In this document: positions 53,507 to 64,000 of the stretch, one piece after another
Layout: each line of letters begins with the position of its first letter
Position numbering within the stretch: the first letter of the stretch is position 1
Source: Chara braunii
Lineage: Eukaryota; Streptophyta; Charophyceae; Charales; Characeae
Length of the DNA: 64,000 nt
NCBI GenBank assembly: GCA_003427395.1
Contig: BFEA01000559.1
Coordinates: 311,594-375,593, forward strand
Direction: 5' to 3'
Made by a program: the position numbers and the translations under genes
Notes under the pieces: generated by a model
The model's database searches: none
Seen by the model: only the letters and a program-made list of their open reading frames with translations
Told to the model about the DNA's origin: nothing

Positions 53507-55273
53507 GCGTCAAAGGCACGTCCATAAAGGAAGTGCCTGACTCCGCATTTGACATTTGGGCACTCGCTCCTTATGCACAAGTGCTGCTGCGCCAACTGCT
53601 GGAGTGACTACATACGTGCTCACGAGCGAGCAGGGAAGTAGGCAGCCATAACTGAGTTGGCCTTCGCATAGCTGGATGGGGCGCGTGGTGGTCCTTAGGT
53701 GCACGTGGCATCTGTGTGGGGGATCGAGGTTGTGAGTGAAGCGTGAGACTTGGTGCTTGAGGCGAACGACATTGGCCGAGATCTGCTCGTACCTCGGGAA
53801 GCTGTTGACATCACAGCGTATTGTAGATAGGCTAGATAGCAACTGCCATTCGTAGTCTGGGCGTGAAGCGCCAGATAGGGATTCGCCATTGGTTAATTGT
53901 TGATGATGATGAGACTATTCCAACATTGTTACTTGTGAGCTTTTGCTGTGCTTTTTTTTGGTGGAACTCGAGTTGCAATTCTGCTTTTGGTTCGAGGTCA
54001 AGACTATCTGGTTTCATGTGTATGAATCTGCTTGGTTTTTGGAATTCGCTATCGCTCATTTTGCTGGCATTTTGTGGTACGTTGTGGTAATCTGGCGCTT
54101 GTCTTTTGCTTATGCGGTGCATGCACGGGGTCAACTGGGTGAGAGAACGTGGGTAGTTTGCAGTAGGGAGGGCGAAGGCGAGCTAGGTGGAGAGGGGTAT
54201 TGCCAGGAAGGCTAAGTTGTGATATTGGGTGTTTCGGAGTGTGATGAGAACTATATGATGTGCGATTGATGCTGAGGTGGAACGACCGTGTAATGCTGGT
54301 TGTTCCAAGGCAATGATTGGTAATCACAAACGACGTTGGGTCATCTGGTGAGAATATGTGAGGTTGGGGGCAGCTATTTTGAGGTACGTTGCTCTTAACC
54401 TTATCTACCCTATGGGACACTTCTTACCAAGAGGATGTGTTTTCTATCTTGATTGTCCTCTCATGTGAGGAGTCGAGTGCGCTCAACCTTGAGAGTTGGC
54501 ATTGTTCACGTGGAGCATTTGGAAGGAGAGGGCATGGCCATCTGAGGGCCTTGGACGAAGCACTGGGTCACGGTCACCATGCCAACACACCGGGAGTAGA
54601 GCACGCATTCTTTGTTGCTTTGTTCTTGTCTGCTAGCTGCACTATAGATAGGTCATGAGGGGGGGAGACGAGAACCGGACGTTTATAAATAATTGTCGGC
54701 GGGGTAACTTCCATTGGCTGTGATCGTCATCCTGTTTGCGACGTTAAATAATTCCTGAGGACCTTGGGGGCCGTCCTTAAACTACACGTGAGGGTAAACG
54801 TGGTGCACGGCTGGCCAGCTCAGCATTGACTTGGGGCACATGGGTGGGCCGTGTGCGCACCTTTAGACACGCACACTATTTGGATTGCTTAGGAACGCTG
54901 ACGTCAAGTGGCATTAAGAAGAATTGAGGGAGGGGTAGATTTCAGGTGATAAGTTCGGGAACAATTGCACTCTGCAAACAACCATACAAATGATTCTATT
55001 TTATTTTGATTAGTTAGATGTACAACCATTAACACATTTGATAGACAACATAGGTAGAACTTTCTGATTTTGCTTATTTGCTTTCTGTTCGCGGACTAGT
55101 CAAATAAAATATTTTGGTTTGTAGGAATTTGGACTTACCTGTTGGACCCAGTTGTGCATCCTATTACAATGTCACCGATTAATTATTTGTATGATTTTAA
55201 ATTGGTCCGAGCACTACGTTGCTGTCGGTAACCAAGTGTGTCTTAGTGCAAACATTGGATACTGCAATAGCAT
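53507..55273. other. Host or unclassified DNA between E and F
   Basis: No supported gene. It contains a segment at about 53977-54070 that recurs at 58047-58140, and a CCTGTTTGCGACGTTAAATAA phrase near 54730 that resembles the gag leader of B and E (compare 7760-7795), so part of it may be leader sequence of another decayed element leading into F. Confidence 0.45.
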
Positions 55274-55445
55274 ATGAGCGACGAGGAGGACCCTAATCCG
55301 GACAATCGGATCTTGCATTCGACACGACGTACACTCCCGTTGGTCCACGCAGCTTTAGGAGCCGAGGGAGACCGCCTCATGTTCAGGCAGGGATGCGAAG
55401 TCAAGCAGTGCTTTCACAAGAGAGGTAGTTGCTTCAGCGGTCGAA

Positions 55446-56333
55446 ATGGCCACTTCTGCACAACAGGGCTCTCAAGTGAGTATTTCCGAGACGGAACAAA
55501 GTTCCCAGGTTTTTAGTTCAAGGGCTGTAGGTGCAACGAATGCACTGGCCCAGAGTCAGTCCGCTAGTGTGATGGCTATCCAGCAATTAGTGTTGACTGC
55601 CGAGGAGGTCGCCATTCGGCGAGCAAGCGCTCACGAAGCACTACAGCAGGCATTAGATGAGATACAAGCAGAGAAGGAGAGAATGATCAGACGGAGAGCA
55701 AGGATGCAGCGGAGAGAAGCGGACATAAGAGAGTTAGAGGAGATGGACGCGACAAACATTGATGACGATGTAAGGACCGTTAGGACAGTCTTGCTAGATG
55801 TAGTGGAGATGCAGGACTACCATACGTCACTCTTGCAAGACGATCAGAGGAGCCTGGCCGTGCTGGTCGAGCGAGTGCAAGCTACACGATCACCATTTGG
55901 ACCAGGTGCTTGGCCCGTGGTACAACCTCCTCCTTTTGTCCCACTGGTAACCGAGGTAGTCCCATCTACGCTTCCTTCGGTATCAGTACACGCTGCTTCC
56001 CACCTTGGTATGCCTTTGATAGGCGGGTTCTCAACGGGCCCTAGTGTACAGGTTAGCAACAGGTCCAACAACCTGCACCCCAGGTTCCGGATGTTTCCAG
56101 CGGAGCTCGATGAGCTTCGTCAACAACTAGAGGAACTCATAGAGAAGGGCTGGATGCGGCCGAGTGTCTCCCCTTTTGGGTCTCTTGTCCTATTTGTACC
56201 AAAGAAGGCGGGAACATTGAGGATGTGCATTGACTATAGAGACCTCAATGCCATCACCGTGAAAAACACAGAGCCCCTACGGCGCATCGATGACTGGTTG
56301 GACCGAGTGCAAGGGTGTGGGTACTTAAAATAG
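55446..56333 (+). pseudogene. Gag-RT in-frame fusion of element F
   Basis: A 295-residue open frame. Residues 1-130 are gag-like with a Glu/Arg coiled coil ([20 protein letters not shown]). After a Pro/Val-rich linker, RT starts abruptly at about residue 217: [60 protein letters not shown]. The gag capsid, zinc knuckle and protease are missing between, while the frame is kept. It stops at 56331, before the catalytic part. Confidence 0.72.
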
Positions 56334-57010
56334 ATCTGAAATTCGAGTACCATCAGGTTGCAATTCTGCCCGACGATCAACGCAAAACCGTTTTTCAGAC
56401 CAGGTATGGTCTGTACGAGTTTGTGGTGATGCCTTTCGACCTTTTGCAATACTACTGGCACCTTTCAGCACGCAATGAACCGGATCTTTCATGTACCTCG
56501 ATGACATACTTTTAGTAGGACCGTCGAGGAGCATGTAGCCCATTTGGATAAAGTATCGAGTCTCCTCCGGCAACACCAATTCAAGATTAACGGGGTGAAG
56601 TGTGAATTTGGCCGCACCTGGATCTTGTATCTTGGTCATGAGATTTGTGCGGAGGGATTGAAGCTCGATGACGTGAAGGTGGCCAGCATTTATGACTGGC
56701 CACGTCCTCAGTCTGTGAATGAGGTGAGATCCTTCTTGGGATAGACCGTATGCTATGGCAATTTCGTGAAAAACTGCAGCATAGCGTCGACACCCTTGTC
56801 GGATCTCACATGCCTTGACACCCTCTGGGAGTGGATAAAAGAGGCACTATTTCCTTGGGAGATTCTTCTACGTTAGGACTGGTCATCAAACCCTGAGGTG
56901 GATGAGGACAGAGCCTGTACTCTCCGATGCTTTGAAACGTTGGATTGAAGTAACTGTATGACTTTGAATCTCAGTACATCAAAGGGCAGTACATTAAGGT
57001 TGTTGATGCG
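56334..57010 (+). pseudogene. RT remainder and RNase H fragments, element F
   Basis: [30 protein letters not shown], frame changes, YLDDIL in another frame near 56490, QFKINGVKCEFG, ILYLGHEICAEGLKLDDVKV. A large part of RNase H is deleted; a piece near 56880-57010 retains HQTLRW-like and VVDALSRRPDF sequence. Confidence 0.75.
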
Positions 57011-58045
57011 TTGTCGCGTAGGCCAGACTTCCTTGGTGCACTGATCACTGAGTTTGGGCTTGCAGACGATGTTATTCAGTCCTTGGTGGAAACCTATCGC
57101 GAGGATCCGTTCATGGCAGAGATCATACACAGATTAGAGGCGAAAGACAAGGTGACTTTGGATGAGTTTGTGTTGGTCAATGGCATGCTGTTCGTCGATG
57201 CCGGGAGAGAGTCTTTGAGTAGTTTGTTTTTAGGTGAGTGTCAGGATGCTACCGGGCATTTTGGTTACAAAAAGACTGCAGCTAACTTGTTGCAGCAGTT
57301 TTCGTGGCCCACCATGACGAAAGACGCGAAGCTGTACGTGGAGACTTGTCAGTCAGGTGTGTTAGAGGGACAAGCCACGTACACAGGCCCCTCTTGGGCT
57401 ACTCAAGCCCCTTCCGATTCTGGATAGGTCTGGTGAGAGCTTGTCCATGGATTTTATGGATACACTGGTCATCAACAAGAGTGGTATGAGATACGTCTTT
57501 TTCATTGTGGATAGGTTCTGTAAGTATGCTAGGTTAGTTGCTATACCGGAAACAGACCGAGTACCTAATCTGACTGTTTAAAGAGAACTGGGTCAGAGAC
57601 TTTTTCCTGCCGAAGTCAATCAATAGTGATTGTGATGTACGATTCACGAGTGAGCAGTGGAAGGCTGCAGCTGCTAAACAAGGGACTCAACTGCAGAGCA
57701 GCTGAACCCCACTGTACAACACTTGCTGAGGCACTACATCAAGCCTAATTAGGTGGATTGGGATGAGATGCGTTCTTATGTCAACTTGTACAACAACGCT
57801 GTGCACAGTGCGATAGAGGGGTGAGCCCCAACAGTCTGCCCCTAACTTTTAAGCCTCGACTGCCTCTAGATTTCTTGCTACTTGAGAACCAATCCACTGC
57901 TGCACCGGGAACCTTGGAGTTCGCTGACCGATATGAAAGTCTTATGCAGCTAGCACTGGACAACATGCACAAAGCCCAGGGGGCGATGATAGAGCTAGAA
58001 AACAAACACTGCTGCCCATCTATGTTCGAGGTTGGGGATAGTCTG
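57011..58045 (+). pseudogene. Integrase of element F
   Basis: GECQDATGHFGYKKTAAN (first His of HH is Gln), VETCQSG (CC pair broken), SMDFMDTLV (first Asp), FFIVDRFCKYARLVAIPETD, NSDCDVRFTSEQW (second Asp), then stops, and the tail MEVGDSLLLF-like segment at about 58020-58045 (FEVGDSLLLF). Confidence 0.75.
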
Positions 58046-58046
58046 C

Positions 58047-58140
58047 TTTTGTTTCGAGGTCAAGACTATCTGGTTTCATGTGTATTATGCTGCTTGGTTT
58101 TTGGAATTTGCTATCGGCGCCTGTCGCTCATTTTCCTTGC
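58047..58140 (+). repeat. Dispersed repeat shared with 53977-54070
   Basis: Both copies contain TCGAGGTCAAGACTATCTGG and CTGCTTGGTTTTTGGAATT. In this copy the repeat is joined to the integrase tail of F, so the open frame runs from pol into it. Confidence 0.8.
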
Positions 58141-58361
58141 ATCTAATTCTGGGAGTATTGAACCATTTGATTGTCGTAGCAAGGTGAAAAGTGAAATAAG
58201 AATAGTAAAACATTTTATTACTCCAATTCTGGGACTACTTCGCCAATATGACGTTGATCGATTTGCAAAGTCTGGCCGACTTCGACCTTCAGCATGCGTA
58301 CAAACAGATGAGGATAAAGTTGGCGACGAGCTATAAAGCTCAAAGATAATGAAGCCCAGAA

Positions 58362-58788
58362 TGCAACTCAGATTTGAACTTGTCTTGGCCAGTTATGGCC
58401 GACAGTGGCACACTCGGCAACTTGTTCGTACACACACACTGGATTTCTCCGGATCGCCCGACACACGTACACACACAACTCGAACACAAACACACTCACG
58501 CGCACACTCACACATACGCAACACTACTGGCTGTTGATGTGACGGCTATGGCCGCCTTCTTCCTCATTTTAGCCCTCTACTCCACAGACACCTGCACACT
58601 CAACAACTTGTTCGTACACACACGGAAGACCTACGGCTCCGAACCCAATGACCAGACTACCTATAACAAGCAAACAGGCAACTTCCAAGGCACAGGTTGC
58701 GGGTTCAAACACACACAGGGCACTGAAACTGTACACCGGTAAGGGCGATCTCCAGGGATTGAGCCTTGGGAGCGGGAAATGCTACCAT
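58362..58788 (-). repeat. Solo-LTR-like fragment (minus strand)
   Basis: On the minus strand it resembles the LTRs of B and E in layout: a start near TGGTAGCATTTCCC, phrases such as CAATCCCTGGAGAT and TTTGAACCCGCAACCTG, GGCGGCCATAGCC in the middle, a GT-rich tract and an end TTGCA. No internal region or clear target duplication is attached. Confidence 0.45.
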
Positions 58789-59150
58789 AAAGGTAAAAAA
58801 CATTTTAGATCTGACTTCGTCTGATTTAATTTGCTAGGATTTGATTTGATTAGTTTGCATTAGATGTAGGTTAGACTATGTTATATTCAATTTGATTTTG
58901 ATTTACCCGATTGATTGATGGTATTGGCTTTTTGCAATGGTCGATTGCCCCATGACGGCCTATCATTAATGTAAAATATAATTTTTAGACTTACTACAAT
59001 TAAATGAAAAATAGGGTCAATTTGTTCCTCAAGAAGTACGTTTGGTAGCACTGTTCAATCAAAAGTTGTGGTTGTATACAAATGGTTGGAAACGTTTGAA
59101 GGTACTGGTAGTTTGAATGGTATCCTTGGTATCCTATTAAACACCTATTT
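58789..59150. other. AT-rich host DNA
   Basis: No feature seen. Confidence 0.5.
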
Positions 59151-59343
59151 GTTTTGAAATACATATCCAGTACTATCTACTATGGTATTTTTAGTATCCT
59201 ATTAATAGTGTTAACATACCACACCTATGAGTTTTGAAATACATATCCAGTACTATCTACTATGGTATTCTTGTTATCATATTAATAGTGTCAACATACC
59301 ACACGTATCAGTTTTGAAATACATATCCAGTACTATCTATTCT
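59151..59343. repeat. 80-bp tandem repeat, about 2.4 copies
   Basis: Units start at 59151, 59231 and 59311 with GTTTTGAAATACATATCCAG. A more decayed piece may precede them near 59110. Confidence 0.92.
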
Positions 59344-59680
59344 GCCTCGAGTCGCCTTCGAGGTTATGATGGCAGGTTTCCACAACTAATAACCATGGTA
59401 ACACAATCCAAAAGAACACCATCACAAAGAACACAATCCGGAAAACGCATCCATAAAAAGACAATCCAGAAAACGAAGTTCAAAGAAAAATAAAACGAAG
59501 TTAATGAACTTTTTTTTGTCCACGGTTAGGATCTTCCCCTTTTCAACAATGGTTAACTGGGACAATTGTACATATGCCAGCAACATGTGTCCTTGCTGGT
59601 GCAATCCATACACCTTAAAATGGTTAACATGGGTCTTGTGTTCTGCTTCCAAGTGAGGCCGGCCTCCTTGTGTGGGGAAC

Positions 59681-59801
59681 AGGACGGGGATGAGGGACGG
59701 GCCCTAGGGGTGTGGTGTGTTCCAGAAGCTCCCCTATCCCCAGGACGGGGACGAGGGACGGGCCGTAGGGCTGTGGCGTGTTCCGGAAGCTCCCTAATTC
59801 C

Positions 59802-59802
<1 letters not shown>
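59681..59802. repeat. 61-bp GC-rich tandem duplication
   Basis: Copies at 59681-59741 and 59742-59802, each beginning AGGACGGGGA and containing GAGGGACGGGCC and GTGTTCC. Confidence 0.88.
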
Positions 59803-59841
<39 letters not shown>

Positions 59842-59866
59842 NTTTTTTTTTTTTTTTTTTTTTTTT
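59803..59866. repeat. Poly(C)-N-poly(T) tract
   Basis: Thirty-nine C, one undetermined base, then 24 T. It may be a real homopolymer junction or an assembly join; the N suggests the latter. Confidence 0.85.
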
Positions 59867-61500
59867 GAAACAAAGCTTCAATCTATTCGTGGGGAGCCGC
59901 ACGTGCTGCGAACCGGGCCCAGTGTCCCAAATGAAAACAGCGCAGACTGGCCTTAGCATCTGCAGACCCCCAAATGTTATTATTTATTTGTGTATTAATT
60001 ATTTGTTTTGACCAGGCTCCCCCTACTAGGGGGGCTGGTACAAGCACCCTCCCTTAGTAAGATCGCTGGTTGCTCGGTTCCATTGGTGGGGAAAATGGGT
60101 CCAGCCTCCCAATACAAAATGCACAGCAGACCCCCGAAGCTACTTCCATGAAAAGCCCTATTAGCACAGCCAGCTTCGACCAATGTCATGACAACCCACA
60201 TGGGCTTGCCCATTGAAACAGTGTCTGCAGAACCCCAAAGGCCACATGGATTCACAGACCGAACCTGTGTTTGTCACTTGCTATTACACCTGTGCCCATG
60301 TGTGCCATTGCCCTGCACCCATGTGGCCACTGTCTGTGTATGCTTGTTTTTATCGGATATTGTTTCCACAGTGGGCCTCCTCCACCACACAGCATACTAT
60401 ATGTCACTGGACCTGTTAGATGACCTATACACTCAAATGTTCGATCATTCCAAATGTTCTTGGTCTGCATGTCAGTCCGCATACTTGTTCAGCCTGGGTG
60501 TTCTATCCTTTTGCATGGGGAAAAGCTCTCTCCCTAATATGCTGTACAGTTTGATCAGTCCGGCGATTGGATAGCTTCAGAAGTCCAGAATAGAAGTTTG
60601 CGAAGAAGACACCTCTTCTTTTTTTTTTTTTTTCCTTTTTTTTTTTCCAAACGCCCTAGAGGCTACTAGAGGTGCTGGTGCGAGCAGACACCACTAGTAC
60701 CCTGCGGGCAGGTTCCATCTAGCTAAGAAAAAAAGGCAGCGCAATGTTGGCGAGCACAAGCTTGATGAGTCCAGACTCGCAACACCCTACTGGAGAGATG
60801 TCACGGTGGTGGGCAAGCAGGACTGCGCGAGGAGGATCAAGTGCTGCTTACCTGTTCTGCTTACAGCGCTTCTTTCGCTGAACACGTCTGTTATCGCACA
60901 AGTATTTCATCCACTACTAAACAGAAAGAAGCACATGATGAGCGCAAGAGAGAGGTGCAGGAAAGGTGGTCGGTTGGACATCAAGCATCAGACTCCCCCT
61001 GAAATTTTGTGCCAGCCAGAGTAAGCTGTTGCTAAAAGACTCACACTAGCAAGCAATGCCGTTGGTACGGATACCTGAGATTAGGGTTAGGGTAGTATGT
61101 GAGATCTGAGTAGATAAGCATTCTGAGTAGTCAGCATCAATCACTAGCTTATTTTCTCAATCATCCTGAAGTGTTCCTGAATCATCCCAAATTCTCATCA
61201 ATCATTAATGTATTCCAATTATAAGGGACGCTGGGCCCGGTTCCCGGCACTTGCTGCTCCCCACAAATAGATTGGAGCATTTTTAATTTTGAAAGAAAAG
61301 CAATCAATGCCGTCCAGTTACCAGCGCTTAGAGTATCAGTTTCTGTACAAATGGGACTCTGGACGCATTTCCCAGCAAGTGAAGCCCCCCACTAATAGAA
61401 CGGAGGCCACCCCCAGGAGGATGCTCGTATCACCTCCTGGGGATGCTCGTATCAACTCGCTATGTTAAAAAAAAAAAAAAAAAAACAGAGAAAACAGCAA
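59867..61500. other. Repeat-rich host DNA
   Basis: No gene supported. A segment at 59875-59922 (ATTCGTGGGGAGC, CGAACCGGGCCCAG) recurs inverted at about 61229-61279, and a weaker version lies near 61368-61415. Poly(T) runs are at 60619-60648, and an A-run is at about 61467-61485. Confidence 0.55.
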
Positions 61501-63474
61501 AAGGGTGAATCCTGTGCACGTGTCCTACCGCCATTACGTCAAGAGATTGATCGAAAAAGTCCTTTCCCTGTGTGAGTATGCCTTCAGACCAACTCAAAAC
61601 GCCCACCCACTGCACGCAGAGTACACGTGATCAACTCGAGACACATGCACCAAGAACTGTGACTGACGACCTTCTTCCCCCTAATAGAGCGCACGCCGCA
61701 CAGTCATTATAGCTATATCTACCAGACTGGAAGTTGCCTCAAATACAGCTATAATGAGCATACATTCTGTTCGGCGGAAGATGGTACCCACAATTGCAAA
61801 CAATCATAGCCATAATGTCCACCTTGGATAATCGTGAGTCCATTCCAAAGCCTCAGCGGAAGTGGGGGAATCTAGTTCGACGATTGACAAGTGTGCGCAC
61901 GCACGATGCACAGAAAGACGAACAAAGTGGATAGCATTGGATGCCAGATGGTGACCGCTGAAATGCAAAGTCGGGCGATCAGGGGGTTTCTGCAAGTACA
62001 GGGATAGCACACACCTTTGCCGCTCATGCCTTGCCACCCAACCCCACAACAACACCCCCCACAACCAACCAACCCCCAACCCCACCCCCCCCCCTCGTTG
62101 CTCGACCAAAGCACGTGTGTTTCGGTGTTGGTGTGGTCAGGAAGTTTCCCATGTGTCATTTCATCCCTCATGCACGTTTGTTTTGGTGATGCCTCAGCCC
62201 AATTCTATTTTCATGCGTGACACGTTTTGAAAGTGGGCAATGTGTTTCTTTTGCAACCCGCCCTGGTATGGGCCCGATGTGTGTTCGTGTTCTCGTGGGT
62301 TTGGGAAGAGGATGGAGAGGGTGGCGAATAGGATGAAGAGTGGCAGGCGGAGTTGGAAACGAAGGATGGGGTGAAAGAGGATACATGGCCGGTTGGGCAA
62401 TGTACATGGAGCCAAGGATCCGTAATGTGAGGAAAAGGTCCGAGTGGACAATGCAATGCCAGTGAAACATCAATAGGCAATGTACATCCTGATACATACA
62501 AAATGGCAAAAAGTAGCGCATTAGAAGACTTCAAAGATAAATCCTGGCCTGACCGAGACTGACGCCATATCCCATCATACATCACACATGAGAGTGGAGT
62601 AGGGACCGCATACATGGAAGAAGGTATCACATATTAGAGATGGGGGGAGAGGCGACACGAAGATGGAGGCGAGGGAGAAGATCAAGATCGCAATAGCAAA
62701 GTCCAAAATTGTCCCTTGTCGACGCCCAATCAATGTCTGCCTGAAAAATGTCGGATCACATCCTGGGCGCTCTAACCGCTCTCTCTCTCGTATCTGATGA
62801 AGAAGAAGAAGAATAAGAAGAAAGGAGAGAGGAGGGAGGGAGAGAGAGGGAGACCAACGTAGAAGGAGAAGGTGTTGCCTTCCTCGCTGTCTCACTTGTA
62901 GGTGCTACCGCCGAACTGACCGTCGTCCTGATGTTGTCGTGTGCAGGTCGCGGGCGCACAGGGAGTCCTAGCTATGGCGCCAGGTAAGTCCCCTAACGCA
63001 GGTAGGGCCACCGCTCTTCTGCCTTTCGGTGTTTAGCCTCCAACTCTGTAGCGCAACGCTAAACAGTGCAATGCTCCACCAACAGTGTGTCGCTCAAGAA
63101 GTGAGCATTTCAAACTGTCCTTACCCAGCCTCAACCCAGCTATAACTAGCCTGCTGGGCGCGCCTCAGGTACTGGCCTCGAAACGACCTACTTGGTACCC
63201 TACCGGGTATCCAAACCTCGCCGCAGATGCAGCGAGGCGCGAAAAACTCGTCTGGCTTAAAAAGGACCTTGTTTGTGTACGTGGCCCAAGACGTCGACTT
63301 GGGACCTGCACAGATTGAAACGTCGTATGAACAGATAAATGTAGGACAACACATCACAAAATAAATAAATAAATAAATGAGTGAGTGGTGCGGCCTGTAG
63401 TGCTGCCGTGAGCATCCAGGGCATGTGCTGGATGACACGAGGCTTGTGGGCCCCTCCACAACCGTTGGGCCCCT
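61501..63474. other. Host DNA with no gene seen
   Basis: Open frames near 62168-62630 (minus) lack recognisable motifs. A purine-rich stretch (GAAGAAGAAGAA and GAGAGGAGGGAGGGAGAG) is at 62795-62855. A short (AAAT)n is at 63358-63378. Confidence 0.5.
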
Positions 63475-64000
63475 TCGGGTGCATCCCGAGTAGGTGCCAC
63501 GATCGGCCAGGGCCCCATCCATTTCGGGAGGAGCTTGCGAGAGAGATCTTGTTCGAGGCTGAATTCCAAGGCGGAGACCCATACGAGGTTGTCGACGTGG
63601 CATGGACAAGGAAGATGTTGGTGATTGGCCTGTTGACTCATGCATTGCTGCGTCTTTGCCATCTGGTCCCGTGCCTTCACAAGAAGCTCTTGCATCCGAC
63701 AAAAGAATAGAAGATGGTCGTCACTCTCGGCTGCCCTTGGGCCGTGCTCGAACTCGAAGGGCGACATCTCAATGACCGGATGAATGGACGAGTTGTATGC
63801 CAACTCGACATCCGGCAGCCGCTCAATTCAATCATTTTGGTCGGGACGGATGAGAGTGCGAAGTAGAACCTGTGCGGTTTGATGCGCCCTCTCTGTTTGG
63901 CCATCGGTTTGCGGGTGGCGAGCGGAACTCGACTTGAGAGATAAGCCCCATCGTTTGATGCGCGCCAACCAAAAATCGAACATAAACCGAGTGTCGCGGT
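63475..64000 (-). pseudogene. Integrase fragment of a further Ty3/gypsy element, cut by the window edge
   Basis: Minus strand: at the right edge DGQTERAHQTAQVLL-like sequence, then a stop, LPDVELAYNSSIHPVIEMS, PFEFEHGP, QQANHQHLPCPCHVDNLVWV, FSLEQDLSRKLLPKWMGPWP. Similarity ends near 63475 (RDAPEG). This is the end of the integrase core and its tail. Upstream parts would lie beyond 64000. Its residues differ from those of A-F, so it is another copy or family. Confidence 0.8.

Larger units (their letters stand above)
55274..58045 (+). mobile_element. Ty3/gypsy element F, decayed gag-pol remnant
   Basis: Plus-strand remnant with gag N-terminus, RT, a small part of RNase H and integrase in order, with stops and frame changes. 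No LTR or primer site was identified at either end. The right end runs directly into a repeat at 58047. Confidence 0.75.

Noticed and set aside
62168-62630. Overlapping minus-strand open frames
   Set aside because: Three frames open at once with low-complexity Ser/Pro/His content; likely compositional.
1-64000. CRISPR arrays, bacterial operons, riboswitches
   Set aside because: No regular direct repeats with spacers, no bacterial gene layout; the window is eukaryotic nuclear DNA.

Overview
The window looks like nuclear DNA of a streptophyte, meaning a green alga of the charophyte type or a land plant. A charophyte such as Chara is my best guess, but the sequence does not prove it. The signs are a plant-style single-bromodomain BET (GTE) protein, Ty3/gypsy chromoviruses primed by initiator-Met tRNA, poly(T) and GA-rich simple repeats, and a low density of host genes. 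One intact-looking host gene is visible (21049-23565, +). Nearly everything else is retrotransposon, mostly decayed, plus non-coding host DNA.

Layout. 1-58: a complete type III hammerhead ribozyme at the left edge. 59-1542: host DNA with a poly(T) tract and one weak exon candidate. 1548-20581: Ty3/gypsy element A (minus strand), flanked by the 5-bp duplication AGGCG. Its RT gene is split by a second full-length element, B (5742-14516, plus strand). 20587-28126: host DNA with the GTE gene and then about 4.5 kb with no convincing gene, ending in a fold-back repeat. 28127-36186: element C (+), with a canonical chromodomain and the target duplication TGACC. 36561-46061: element D (minus), which sits inside a coding-like host frame that stays open when D and one copy of CGTC are removed. 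D is itself broken by a 1042-bp insertion (39866-40907) with short inverted ends and TTAA flanks. That insertion carries a full-length U6 snRNA-like sequence in a series of poly(A)-tailed modules. 46354-about 53506: element E (+), old, with protease and RT active sites lost and no 3' LTR found. 55274-58045: element F (+), a decayed gag/pol with an in-frame gag-RT fusion. 58362-58788: a solo-LTR-like piece. 58789-63474: repeat-rich host DNA. About 63475-64000: an integrase fragment (minus) running off the window.

How the parts relate. A, B and E share gag and pol style (zinc knuckle of the form CxxCGxPxH, an RNase H region carrying HFKVYSDHETLRWL, and a derived C-terminal module with RGRPQKQYKVRF). 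D shares the pol style but has a different, Lys/Glu-rich gag. C belongs to a separate chromovirus lineage. B lies inside A and its two LTRs are nearly identical, so B is the youngest large insertion; E is the most decayed. Every element carries internal tandem duplications (from about 50 to 600 bp) that disrupt it, so tandem duplication looks like a recurrent mutation in this genome. No element here encodes an uninterrupted gag-pol.
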